A model generated the notes under the pieces. It was not told where the DNA came from. It was given only the letters and a program-made list of their open reading frames with translations, and ran no database searches. DNA of 64,000 nt, from assembly GCA_963710205.1 (NCBI GenBank), contig CAVPZG010000005.1, forward strand, positions 248,001 to 312,000. The letters run 5' to 3'. Below are positions 24,400 through 32,396 of the stretch, one piece after another. The DNA is from Pacificimonas sp963710205 (lineage in GTDB: Bacteria; Pseudomonadota; Alphaproteobacteria; Sphingomonadales; Sphingomonadaceae). Position 1 is the first letter of the stretch; every line of letters starts with the position of its first letter. The translations under genes were made by a program, and so were the position numbers.

Positions 24400-24402
24400 C
24401 CG

Positions 24403-24540
24403 CTAGCTGGCAAAAGCCAGCATGATGCCGAACGCAATCACGATCAGGATAACGGAAACCAGAAGAACATAGCGCGCAACATGCGGAGTTTCCCCCGCAC
24501 GGGCTTCCTGCTTTGCGACTTCCTCGTGCTGCTCGTCCAT
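24403..24540 (-). CDS. Small single-pass membrane peptide upstream of ecfG
   Basis: A 45-residue open frame with a charged N-terminal half (MDEQHEEVAKQEARAGE) and one membrane helix (YVLLVSVILIVIAFGIMLAF, about residues 24-43). The stop is 3 bases before the ecfG start, and the gene lies between phyR and ecfG on the same strand, so co-transcription is likely. I do not recognise a family. The charge layout predicts a cytoplasmic N terminus. It could tie the sigma factor operon to the membrane, but no function is shown by the sequence. Evidence is position plus a clean membrane profile. Confidence 0.55.
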   Translation of the reverse strand: MDEQHEEVAKQEARAGETPHVARYVLLVSVILIVIAFGIMLAFAS

Positions 24541-24614
24541 AACGGTACTTTCTATTTAGCTGTTTGAAATGATCTAGGATGCGCGTGCCCCGTTCGCAAC
24601 CAAACCGCGACCTG

Positions 24615-25415
24615 TCAGGACGGCACCGCTGCGGTGGATTTGAAGAAGAGCGCCTGAGCGATGGCCGCTTTCACGGTCGACCGCTGGAAGGGCTTCGTGA
24701 TCATGAATGTCGGCTCCGGCCGCTCGCCCGTCAGGAGCCGCTCTGGAAAGGCAGTGATGAAGATGACTGGAACCGCGAATTTTTCGAGGATTTCCTTGAC
24801 GGCGTCTATACCGCTTGAGTCATCTGCCAGCTGAATATCGGCAAGGATAAGGCCGGGCTTCTGTTCCGTCGCTGCAGCCACGGCCTCGTCGCGCGTCGTC
24901 GCGATGCCTGTGACGTCATGGCCAAGATCAAGGACGATGCTCTCGATATCCATCGCGATGATGGGCTCGTCCTCGATGATCAGAACCCGCGTTTTCGTCT
25001 GCCGCTCAATCTCTGCCAGTGCGTCCTGGACGAGCGTTGCGACCTCGTCAGGTGTCTGGTCGATCAGATAGGCCGTGTCCTCCTGGCTGAAGCCCTCCAT
25101 GGCGGTCAGCAGCAGCGCCTGACGCGACAGCGGCGTGACGGCGGACAGGCGCTCATCGGCCACCCGCTCGAACTCCGAGCCGGAATCCGCGTCGCTGGTA
25201 TCGACCTCGACGCTTGCGGATGACCAGATGGCATGGAACGTCCTGTACAGCCCGCTTCTGGCATCGACATCCTTTGGAAAGGATTCAGGCGCGGCAACAA
25301 TCGCTTCCAGCGTAGCCCGGACGTAAGCGTCGCCGGTTGTCTGGGAGCCTGTCAGGGCGCGGGCGTAACGGCGCAGATAGGGAAGATGCGGGGCAATGTC
25401 CGTGGCGAGCGACAT
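24615..25415 (-). CDS. phyR: Anti-anti-sigma response regulator PhyR
   Basis: PhyR is the general-stress master regulator. When phosphorylated, its sigma-like domain binds NepR and frees EcfG. The 266-residue protein has the N-terminal sigma-like half (about residues 1-140, including LRRYARALTGSQ and EGFSQEDTAYLI) and a C-terminal receiver (about 142-260). The receiver shows VLIIEDEP, the phosphoacceptor aspartate 193 in LILADIQLAD, VIFITAFPE and the lysine in MITKPF. The start MSLATDIAPHLPYLRRYA at 25415 fits the family; the open frame extends 22 codons further. It is divergent from the sensor gene at 25589. Confidence 0.94.
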   Translation of the reverse strand: MSLATDIAPHLPYLRRYARALTGSQTTGDAYVRATLEAIVAAPESFPKDVDARSGLYRTFHAIWSSASVEVDTSDADSGSEFERVADERLSAVTPLSRQALLLTAMEGFSQEDTAYLIDQTPDEVATLVQDALAEIERQTKTRVLIIEDEPIIAMDIESIVLDLGHDVTGIATTRDEAVAAATEQKPGLILADIQLADDSSGIDAVKEILEKFAVPVIFITAFPERLLTGERPEPTFMITKPFQRSTVKAAIAQALFFKSTAAVPS

Positions 25416-25511
25416 GTAACAGGAAACTCCAACTGTTGGGATGGCGGGCGTTCTTTGACCCATATTTTCGGCGGCTGGCAAGTGCGGCTGAAACGAATTT
25501 GACCGTAGCAG

Positions 25512-25536
25512 GGAACGCCCCCCAGCCAGACTCGTT
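25512..25536 (+). promoter_or_regulatory. EcfG-type promoter of the sensor/phosphatase gene
   Basis: GGAAC at 25512-25516, 16 bases, then CGTT at 25533-25536 is a perfect match to the EcfG consensus, 52 bases before the GTG start of the kinase-like gene. It predicts feedback control by the stress sigma factor. Confidence 0.8.
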
Positions 25537-25588
25537 CGCCCAGTGACATGTTGTTTAACCGCCAGCCCCTGACGATGTTCCTTAGCCT

Positions 25589-27181
25589 GTGATTAAACCG
25601 CTTTCCTACCGTTTCCTGGCAGCTTTGACCCTCGCGCTGCTGCCCATTGGCCTGATCGCCGCGCTGTTGTCCATACACAGTTTCCGCAGCAATCGCGCAG
25701 AGGCGCTGGTCCGTGTCGAAGCACGGGGTGAAGCGCTGGCGCGGGAGATTGACGATATCGTCAGCGATCACGGGCTCGTGCTGCGCGCGCTGGCCGTGCA
25801 GGGCACGGACCAAATGGCCAGCACAGGACTGATATGTGACGGAGAGCTGACGCGTTTTGCGGAATTCGATCCGCTGTTCGCCTCACTCTACCGTGTCGAT
25901 GGGCAGGGCAATATTCTCTGTGCATCCCAGCAGGGCCCCCGGCTGTCCGATAGCGATGCCGCGCGCGTTCTGAACATCACGAGGGAAAGCAATGCCAGGG
26001 ACAATGCGATCTTCTTCGACCAGGATCGCAGGAACATCATCTTCGCGGTGCAGGCGCGGCCATCCGTACGCCTGAGTGACAGCGTCGTGGCGATGATGCC
26101 GGTCGATGCGTTTCGCAACGAGCTTTCCGACATCGTGCGACCCGCCGGATCCAGGCTGACCGTTCAGGTGGCGAAGCTGGATGCCGTGGAAGAAGACCTG
26201 CCGGCACCAGGCTTTGTCGACGGGAACCGTTACCAGCTGATGACGCCGACACGCCTTGGCGGCCTGTCGGTCCGCTATGATGAGGAGCTGGAACCCCTTG
26301 GATGGCAGGCGATCGCCGCAATTGCGTCACCGCCGTTCATGTGGATCGCAGCCCTTGTCATCAGCTGGCTTACGCTCAGGCGCTTTGTCGTTCATCCGCT
26401 CGCGAATATGGAATCCGGAATCCGCAAGCGCAGGGCGGGAGAGGCCGGCATCCGCCTGCGGAAATATTCCGGCGATACCGCCGAACTCGCGAGTTTCGCG
26501 GACGCGTTCGACGAGCTGTCCGAAAAACAAACGGCCGACCGGCTGGAGCGCGAACAGGCGCTGGCCGCGCAGGAGCGCCTCGTGCGCGAAGTGCATCACC
26601 GCGTGAAGAATAACCTCCAGATCATCGCAAGCCTGATCAGCATCAAGGCGCGCGATACCGACGATGCCGGGCAGCAGCGCGCCTATGGCGCGATCCAGAT
26701 GCGCGTCACTGCGCTTTCGCACGTCCACCGCTGGTTATACGCCGACGACATTTCGCGCGGCGTCGATCTGTCGGCGCTCATGACCGACCTGACGTCGGGA
26801 CTGGAATCGAGCATAGAAAGCGTCGAAGGCGTCGAGACCAACCTGACGACCAAGCTTGAGAGCCTGTATGTCGGCCAGGATGCCGCGGTTCCCCTGTCGT
26901 TTCTGGTTACGGAGATCATGGCGGCCACGGGATCGCGGCTCGCTCCGGGTAGCGCTCTCAGCGCCGCACTGACTCTTTCCGTGGACAGCGGCGACCGCAA
27001 CAAGGGCTGTCTGCTCATGGAAAGCGCGGCCTTTGCCGGTCATGACCCGTTCGCAAGCGGACAGCCCGGCGCCAGCGCCCGCATCGTTCAGGGAATGGTG
27101 CGGCAGCTGCGTGGGACACTCAGCTATGATCCGGAACGCGGGCGGTACACGCTCAACTTTCCGCTAGATGTGAAAGACTAG
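25589..27181 (+). CDS. phyP: PhyP-like sensor protein with HWE/HisKA_2 domain and degenerate ATPase domain
   Basis: A 530-residue membrane sensor next to phyR. It has a membrane helix near residues 10-28, a periplasmic Cache-like domain to about 245, a second helix near 248-268, a HAMP-like linker and a HisKA_2 helix with the histidine at 336 in EVHHRVKNNLQ. The C-terminal ATP-binding region lacks the N-box asparagine (VTEIMAATG in place of NELxxNA), has no DxGxG G1 box and no GLGLxLV G2 box (ASARIVQGMV instead). Autokinase activity is therefore unlikely. This fits the known sphingomonad PhyP, a PhyR phosphatase. The start is GTG 25589. Confidence 0.83.
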   Translation: MIKPLSYRFLAALTLALLPIGLIAALLSIHSFRSNRAEALVRVEARGEALAREIDDIVSDHGLVLRALAVQGTDQMASTGLICDGELTRFAEFDPLFASLYRVDGQGNILCASQQGPRLSDSDAARVLNITRESNARDNAIFFDQDRRNIIFAVQARPSVRLSDSVVAMMPVDAFRNELSDIVRPAGSRLTVQVAKLDAVEEDLPAPGFVDGNRYQLMTPTRLGGLSVRYDEELEPLGWQAIAAIASPPFMWIAALVISWLTLRRFVVHPLANMESGIRKRRAGEAGIRLRKYSGDTAELASFADAFDELSEKQTADRLEREQALAAQERLVREVHHRVKNNLQIIASLISIKARDTDDAGQQRAYGAIQMRVTALSHVHRWLYADDISRGVDLSALMTDLTSGLESSIESVEGVETNLTTKLESLYVGQDAAVPLSFLVTEIMAATGSRLAPGSALSAALTLSVDSGDRNKGCLLMESAAFAGHDPFASGQPGASARIVQGMVRQLRGTLSYDPERGRYTLNFPLDVKD

Positions 27182-27188
27182 GCCTGCG

Positions 27189-27932
27189 TCAGGCAGCGCT
27201 CTCGCCCGCCTTGTACTTAATCTCCAGAAACCGGCCCTCTATGGCCAGGCGGTCGAGATCGCCCTTGGCCAGCTGTTCCGACAGCCGTTTCAGCTCGGCG
27301 GAAATCGTTGCCAGCCCTTCATGCAGCTGTGTGTCTGCCTCACCGCCCGGCTCGCGGTAGCTGGCGGGAACCTCCACATAAGACGTAACGAGGCGCGGCA
27401 GCTCGTTCCCGATCAGGCGGCGGGCGTCGGTAACGACAGGAGCATCCGCGTCGACCTTCTGCAGCTGCGGTGCGAGGATTTCGAGACGCAGCAGCAATTC
27501 GTCCACCTGTACCCGCGCACTTTGCGGCAGTTCCGAACGGCGCGCAGCCAGCCAGCGTTCGACGCGGACGGGAAGCGCACCAAGTTCGGCATTGATAATA
27601 TTGTCGACCGTGGGTTCCGGTTCCTTTTTGATACGGGACGGCAGCATCATGGGGACGGCAAATGCCGCCACCAGAGCAAGGATCATCAGGACGAAACCGT
27701 CGATGCCGATACCCTGCACGACCATGCCAAGTATGAGTGCCGCGACGAGGACGGCGGCGACCGCGATGCCTGACCGCTTCAGCTTCGTCTTCCATGGCGA
27801 CTGTTCGCGTCGTTCCATGCGTCTGGCAGCCGCGCGCCCTTCATCGGACCGGCGCAGTTCCTGCAGCTGCCGGTCGGCGCGCGCCGTGAAGTCGTGATAT
27901 TTTGTCAGAACCTGATCGACGGATTTCACCAT
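27189..27932 (-). CDS. XpaC-like membrane protein, TelA partner
   Basis: A 247-residue protein that resembles the XpaC family (annotated as 5-bromo-4-chloroindolyl phosphate hydrolysis protein). It has a basic N-terminal region, two adjacent membrane helices near residues 53-72 and 76-94, and a helical cytoplasmic-looking tail. In bacteria xpaC-like genes commonly lie beside telA, as here, where telA ends 4 bases upstream on the same strand. The true function is unknown; links to stress or toxic anion tolerance come only from the partner. The family call is by gene pairing and shape rather than strong motifs. Confidence 0.65.
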   Translation of the reverse strand: MVKSVDQVLTKYHDFTARADRQLQELRRSDEGRAAARRMERREQSPWKTKLKRSGIAVAAVLVAALILGMVVQGIGIDGFVLMILALVAAFAVPMMLPSRIKKEPEPTVDNIINAELGALPVRVERWLAARRSELPQSARVQVDELLLRLEILAPQLQKVDADAPVVTDARRLIGNELPRLVTSYVEVPASYREPGGEADTQLHEGLATISAELKRLSEQLAKGDLDRLAIEGRFLEIKYKAGESAA

Positions 27933-27936
27933 GCGC

Positions 27937-29160
27937 CTAGCCTTCTATCGCCGTGAAGGCGGGCTTCGCGTTTTCCAGCTTGCCCTGCTCCACGCCTTCG
28001 GCGCGGGCGATGTAGCCGCGGCTTTTCTCGACTTCGTCCGTCAGCAGATTGACGGTTTGCTTCATCGACCCCAGGGCCTCCAGCTTGAAGCTGTCGATCT
28101 CATCCATGGTGGCATAAACATTCTCGAAGGCCCGTTTCAGCGTTTCGAGCGGGATTGTCGATGAGGCGGCCTGCCGATGGATTTCCCCTGTCTGCGTCCG
28201 CAGCATCTCACCCGTGGAATCGATGACATTGGCCGTCGTGGTATTGAGCGCCGTGATCTGGTCCAGCACCAGCTTCTGATTGGTCATCGCCTGTGCGACG
28301 GTCACTCCGGTCCTCAGCGCGGAAACCGTCGTCGTGGAGGCACGGTCGACCCCCTTCATCAGTTCGATATTGTTCTTTTTGACAAGGTCGAGTGCCAGAT
28401 ACCCCTGCACCGTTACGGCCATCTGCGTCAGCAGGTCCGTCACGCGCTGACGGGTGTAGAACAGCGCCGATTCCCGCAGCGCCTTCGCCTTGGCGGGCTC
28501 GCTTGCGTCGAGTTCGGCCGCCTTGGCTTCCAGCTTTTCGTCGAGCGTCTTGGCAACGAAGATCATCTGTTCGAGTTTGCCCATGGTCTTCCACAGGTTC
28601 TGGCGTTCGACGTCGATGGCGGCATTGTCGCGCAGCAGTTCGTCCTTGCCGGAGGCGAGCCGCTTCAGGATGGCGCTGAAATATGACCCTGGGCCGACTG
28701 GTAGCCGGCGAAATATTGCGCGCGCCTGGTTGCCCATCGGAATGATGCCGAACAGCTTTTTCTTGGTGAGCATCTTGCCATTCTTGCCGGGATCCAGATC
28801 CTCGACCGTGCGGCGAAGCTCTGTCAGGTCCTTGCCGATATCGGTGTCGCTGTTGATCGCGCGCGTCGGGCGGTCGAGAAAGCGGTTTGAATAGTTCGCA
28901 GCCTCCTCGATCTCGTTGCGGCCAAGCGCGGTCAGCTGATCGACCCGGCGCCCGAATTCCGGGCTGTTGGCGTCCTGTTCGGTCAGTTCCGCGATGAATT
29001 TGTCCACATTGGCGGAAAGCTGTGTCTTCTTTTCGTCCTCGATGGGAACGAGGCCGGACGCTTTCTCCGTCTCAACCTTGATGACCGGATCAGGCGCATC
29101 CAGTTTCAGCGCGGTGGGGGCGGAAACGGGGTCTGCGGCGGTTTCTGGTTCGGTCGGCAT
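27937..29160 (-). CDS. telA: TelA-family toxic anion resistance protein
   Basis: A 407-residue mostly helical protein of the TelA family, named for tellurite resistance but also tied to general stress tolerance. It contains the family stretches VDQLTALGRNEIEEAANYSNRF near residues 67-88 (shown in two halves in the sequence), LRRTVEDLDPGK, RLASGKDELLRDNAAID and LDLVKKNNIELMKGVDRAST near 258. It forms an operon with the XpaC-like gene, 4 bases downstream. The gene start at 29160 lies upstream of the rpsI terminator region. Location next to the general stress locus is suggestive, but no EcfG motif was found before it. Confidence 0.85.
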   Translation of the reverse strand: MPTEPETAADPVSAPTALKLDAPDPVIKVETEKASGLVPIEDEKKTQLSANVDKFIAELTEQDANSPEFGRRVDQLTALGRNEIEEAANYSNRFLDRPTRAINSDTDIGKDLTELRRTVEDLDPGKNGKMLTKKKLFGIIPMGNQARAIFRRLPVGPGSYFSAILKRLASGKDELLRDNAAIDVERQNLWKTMGKLEQMIFVAKTLDEKLEAKAAELDASEPAKAKALRESALFYTRQRVTDLLTQMAVTVQGYLALDLVKKNNIELMKGVDRASTTTVSALRTGVTVAQAMTNQKLVLDQITALNTTTANVIDSTGEMLRTQTGEIHRQAASSTIPLETLKRAFENVYATMDEIDSFKLEALGSMKQTVNLLTDEVEKSRGYIARAEGVEQGKLENAKPAFTAIEG

Positions 29161-29243
29161 TCGGATCTCCAGTCAGCGGGCGATCTTTTTCGCCCTTCTG
29201 TATTAGATAGCTATAACAGTTTCACGAGGCAAGCATAGCACAA

Positions 29244-29277
29244 GAAAAAGGGCGGCGAACCCACCGGTTCGCCGCCC
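29244..29277 (-). terminator. Factor-independent terminator of rplM-rpsI
   Basis: An 11-bp perfect stem (29250-29260 with 29267-29277) with a 6-base loop. On the minus strand it is followed by a run of T (bases 29249-29244). It lies 26 bases beyond the rpsI stop. Confidence 0.92.
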
Positions 29278-29302
29278 CATGTCGCAAACAGGTTTCCGAA
29301 GC

Positions 29303-29887
29303 CTAGCGCTTCGAGAACTGGAAGCTCTTGCGGGCCTTCGCGCGGCCATATTTCTTGCGCTCCACGACGCGGCTGTCGCGGGTCAGGAACCCGGCACGCT
29401 TGATTTCGGTGCGCAGCTCTGGCTCCATGCGGGTCAGGGCCTGCGAAATGCCGTGCAGGACCGCGCCCGCCTGGCCGGACAGACCACCGCCCGATACGGT
29501 CGCGACGATGTCGTACTGACCCTTGCGCTGGGCAATTTCAAACGGCTGGTTGATGACAAGGCGCAGGGTCGGACGCGCAAAATATTTCGCCTGATCGCGG
29601 CCATTGACCGTGATCAGACCCTTGCCCGGCTTCAGCCAGACGCGGGCGACGGCATCCTTGCGGCGGCCGGTTGCATAGGCACGGCCATATTCGTCGACCT
29701 TCTTCTCACGCAGCGGCGCGGCATTCACCGCATTGGGGTCTTCCGGAGCCGCGGCGGGGGCAGGGGCCTCTTCCTTGCCGGCAGGCGCGGCATCGGCCTT
29801 CGGCGCGGGCGCGGCGGACTTCGTTTCCGCAGCCGCTTCCTTCTGCATGTCCTTGAGGTCTTCCAGACCCTTTTTCTCTTCAGCCAT
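29303..29887 (-). CDS. rpsI: 30S ribosomal protein S9 with N-terminal extension
   Basis: Ribosomal protein S9 of the small subunit. The conserved body runs from about residue 65 (YGRAYATGRRKDAVARVWLK) to the C-terminal KKYGRAKARKSFQFSKR, whose basic tail contacts P-site tRNA. The first 65 residues are an acidic, alanine- and proline-rich extension (KEEAPAPAAAPEDPN), making the protein 194 residues instead of the usual 130. The ATG at 29887 lies 1 base after rplM, and the two form the standard rplM-rpsI operon. The extension has good context and is not an obvious start error. Confidence 0.95.
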   Translation of the reverse strand: MAEEKKGLEDLKDMQKEAAAETKSAAPAPKADAAPAGKEEAPAPAAAPEDPNAVNAAPLREKKVDEYGRAYATGRRKDAVARVWLKPGKGLITVNGRDQAKYFARPTLRLVINQPFEIAQRKGQYDIVATVSGGGLSGQAGAVLHGISQALTRMEPELRTEIKRAGFLTRDSRVVERKKYGRAKARKSFQFSKR

Positions 29888-29888
29888 C

Positions 29889-30362
29889 TTATTTACCCAG
29901 CTTGTTCTTGCGGTTCATCGCGGCGACGTCGAGGACTTCGGGCGACTGAGACTCATGTGCATGTTCGGTTCCGGCGAAGACGCGCAGGTTGCGCATCTGC
30001 TGACGGCCCAGCGGACCCTTCGGAATCATGCGCTCGACAGCCTTCGTCAGAACGCGCTCCGGAAACTTGCCTTCCAGAATCTTCGCGGGCGTCGTTTCCT
30101 TGATGCCGCCGGGATGGCCGGTATGGCGGTAATAGACCTTGTCAGTCATCTTCTGGCCGGTGAAGCGCACCTTGTCCGCATTGATGACGATGACATTGTC
30201 ACCGCAGTCCATGTGCGGGGTGTAGGAGGGCTTGTGCTTGCCGCGCAGGCGCGTGGCGATCACCGCAGCGAGGCGACCGACGACGAGGTTCTCCGCGTCG
30301 ATCAGCACCCACTTCTTGTCGATCTCGCCGGCCTTCAGGCTGGCGGTCTGTTTGCTGTACAT
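29889..30362 (-). CDS. rplM: 50S ribosomal protein L13
   Basis: Ribosomal protein L13 of the large subunit, 157 residues. The family core is present: WVLIDAENLVVGRLA near residue 18, DNVIVINADKVRFTG near 54, YYRHTGHPGGIKE near 77 and VERMIPKGPLGRQQMRNLRVF near 109. The first residues MYSKQTASLKAGEID are typical of alphaproteobacterial L13. I start it at 30362, although the open frame runs much further upstream. It is the first gene of the rplM-rpsI operon; the 121-base gap before it should hold the promoter. Confidence 0.96.
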   Translation of the reverse strand: MYSKQTASLKAGEIDKKWVLIDAENLVVGRLAAVIATRLRGKHKPSYTPHMDCGDNVIVINADKVRFTGQKMTDKVYYRHTGHPGGIKETTPAKILEGKFPERVLTKAVERMIPKGPLGRQQMRNLRVFAGTEHAHESQSPEVLDVAAMNRKNKLGK

Positions 30363-30483
30363 GTCGAAATTCCTGTTAGAAAACAAAAGGCGAGCCCCGA
30401 AAGGAACTCGCTTTGTGATATTCTTATGGCTGCATCCGGGAAAAAGGTCAAGGAATTTGGTGGCTTGTGTATGTGGTAAAATG

Positions 30484-30858
30484 TTACCGCGAGGCAGGCT
30501 CGTCCTCCGCCGCATGGGCCTGCAAATGCCCGAGCTGAAGAACCTCGAGCGCCCGCTCATGCGTAGCCTCAAGCCGGACGAGGGGCGCCGCTCCGCCCGC
30601 CCGCGCCTCTTCCCAGCGCGCCGCGCAGACGCACCACTGGTCACCGGGCTTCAGACCGGGGAACCGGTATTCAGGGCGCGGCGTCGACAGGTCGTTGCCC
30701 GCCGCCTTCGAAAAGGTCAGAAATTCCTCTGTCATGACGGCACAGACACTGTGGTTTCCCGCATCTTCTGGCGCACTGTTGCAGCAGCCGTCGCGATGCC
30801 AGCCCGTCAGCGGATCATGGCTGCAATCGGCAAGTTTTCCGCCAAGGACGTTCTTCAT
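30484..30858 (-). CDS. DUF2237 family protein
   Basis: A 124-residue protein of the DUF2237 family. The conserved N-terminal block GGKLADCSHDPLTGWHRDGCC contains three cysteines and a histidine and is shown here in part: CSHDPLTGWHRDGCC near residue 12. The second block is GDQWCVCAARWEEA near residue 71. The cysteine pattern suggests metal binding, but no role is known. Its ATG overlaps the stop of ctaA (ATGA), so it is translationally coupled to heme A synthase. The coupling hints at respiratory or copper-related function, which is inference. Confidence 0.85.
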   Translation of the reverse strand: MKNVLGGKLADCSHDPLTGWHRDGCCNSAPEDAGNHSVCAVMTEEFLTFSKAAGNDLSTPRPEYRFPGLKPGDQWCVCAARWEEARAGGAAPLVRLEATHERALEVLQLGHLQAHAAEDEPASR

Positions 30859-31874
30859 GCCAGCGTCTCCCCAGGTTCGCCGATGCGGTGCGCGCAGGCA
30901 GCGGCACACCAGACGATCAAGGCGGCAACGCCCTGATGCGTTGCGGCGATCCACAGTTCCACGCCCGACATCAGCGTCATGATGCCGAGCAGGATCTGCA
31001 CGATCAGCAAGATCTTCAGCATGATCGGCGTCTTGCGCGATCCGCGCTTCATCGCGCTGACGCTCAGCCACACCAGAAGGGCCGCCGCGATAAAGGCCCA
31101 CCAGCGGTGCGTCCATTGCACAACGACCGGATTGTCCACGAGATTGCGCCATGCGGGCTCAATCCATTCGGGGTACGCCGGGAAAAATTGTCCGCCCATC
31201 ATCGGCCATTCGGAATAGATATAGCCTGCGTCCATGCCGGCGACGAACGCGCCCAATATGGTTTGAACGAAAAGCCCGGCGAAGGCGATGATGGCCAGTT
31301 TCGTCAGCCTCGCCTTGCCGCGGATCAGGTCACCCGCAGTCCAGATCAGCGCGGCGATAATGAAAAAGGCGAGGTTCAGGTGCACGGCCAGCCTGAGATG
31401 CGAAACATCCGGCACATCGGCGAGACCCGATTTCACCATCCACCAGCCGATGACGCCCTGCAATCCGCCAAGCGCCAGCAGCGCGACGAGGCGCGGCTTG
31501 TATCCGGCGGGAATGCGGCCGCGCACCCAGAACCAAACGAGCGGCACCGCGAAGGCCAGCCCGATCAGCCGGCCCAGCACGCGGTGCGCCCATTCCCAGA
31601 AGTAGATGTTCTTGTATTCGCTGAGGGACATGCCCGCATTTTTGTAACGATATTCGGGCGAGGCCTGGTAGTCCGCGAACTCGGCCTGCCACGCCGTGTC
31701 GGTGAGTGGCGGCAGGATCCCGGTGACCGGTTCCCACCTGACCATGGAGAGGCCCGATTCGGTGAGGCGCGTAATGCCGCCCACGACGACCATGACCACG
31801 ACGAGTGCGGCGACGGCGGAGAGCCACGCGGCGATGGCTTTCGGACGGGCAGGGGTGCTGATGGTCTGTGTCAT
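30855..31874 (-). CDS. ctaA: Heme A synthase (COX15/CtaA)
   Basis: Heme A synthase oxidises the methyl group of heme O to the formyl group of heme A for aa3-type cytochrome oxidase. The 339-residue protein has eight hydrophobic helices. Conserved family stretches are GGITRLTESGLSMVRWEPV near residue 33, the histidine in FWEWAHRVLGRLIG near 95, the DVSHLRLAVHLNLAF histidine region near 158 and VVQWTHRWWAF near 250. It is the alphaproteobacterial/mitochondrial type. The DUF2237 gene follows with an ATGA overlap. It is divergent from merC. Confidence 0.95.
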   Translation of the reverse strand: MTQTISTPARPKAIAAWLSAVAALVVVMVVVGGITRLTESGLSMVRWEPVTGILPPLTDTAWQAEFADYQASPEYRYKNAGMSLSEYKNIYFWEWAHRVLGRLIGLAFAVPLVWFWVRGRIPAGYKPRLVALLALGGLQGVIGWWMVKSGLADVPDVSHLRLAVHLNLAFFIIAALIWTAGDLIRGKARLTKLAIIAFAGLFVQTILGAFVAGMDAGYIYSEWPMMGGQFFPAYPEWIEPAWRNLVDNPVVVQWTHRWWAFIAAALLVWLSVSAMKRGSRKTPIMLKILLIVQILLGIMTLMSGVELWIAATHQGVAALIVWCAAACAHRIGEPGETLA

Positions 31875-31986
31875 GCCGCGCCATGTAGCGATGCAGCGTT
31901 AACGGTCCAAGTCGCGCCGATTGTCGCGCACCTCTCAAAAGCGGCTCTTGCGGGGCGTCTAATGTTATACTATCTCGCACCGCACC

Positions 31987-32358
31987 ATGGCCCGCACATT
32001 TCACAACGCCTTCGATCGAATCGCGATCGGCCTCTCCGGGCTGTGCCTTGTGCATTGTCTGTTCGGCGCGCTGTTCGTGGCGATTCTTTCCGCTTCGGGT
32101 TCGGCCCTGTTCGGGCATGAGGTCCATAAATGGGGCCTTGCCGTGGCGGTTCCGCTCGCGATCGTCGGTCTGGTGGGCGGCGCAATGAGCCATGGGCGCT
32201 GGCAGGCGGTCGCCGTTGGCGGCTTTGGCATTGGCGCCATGGCCGGGGCGCTGCTTTCCGGCCACGGTCCGCGTGAAGTCATCCTGACCGTGCTTGGCGT
32301 TCTCCTGGTCGGCATTGCCCATGCGCTCAACCTCCGCTGGGCGGCAAAGGCGCGCTGA
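31987..32358 (+). CDS. MerC-domain membrane protein
   Basis: A 123-residue inner-membrane protein of the MerC family with four hydrophobic helices (about residues 12-38, 47-65, 70-88, 92-112). A CLVHC pair sits in the first helix (LSGLCLVHCLFG), which could bind a metal ion. MerC was named for mercury uptake, but chromosomal members next to Fur-family regulators often relate to zinc. The zur-like gene follows after 38 bases. The gap upstream contains GTTATACTAT at 31964-31973, possibly a Zur half-site or -10 element. Confidence 0.83.
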   Translation: MARTFHNAFDRIAIGLSGLCLVHCLFGALFVAILSASGSALFGHEVHKWGLAVAVPLAIVGLVGGAMSHGRWQAVAVGGFGIGAMAGALLSGHGPREVILTVLGVLLVGIAHALNLRWAAKAR

Positions 32359-32396
32359 CCTTGAACTCGCGCGGCGTACGCGCGATATTGCGGACC

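Noticed and set aside
24541..24566. EcfG-like motif before the 45-residue membrane peptide (CAAAC-N17-CGTT on the minus strand)
   Set aside because: Only three of five bases fit the -35 element, and the -10 element would touch the ATG.
25416..25470. A third EcfG-like promoter before phyR on the minus strand (AGAAC-N16-GTT)
   Set aside because: The first G is replaced by A, the base before GTT is A instead of C, and the spacing is one base shorter than in the two perfect copies. I do not count it.
30888..32120. 410-residue plus-strand frame across ctaA
   Set aside because: Low-complexity, histidine/arginine-rich translation typical of an antisense shadow; ctaA is clear on the minus strand.
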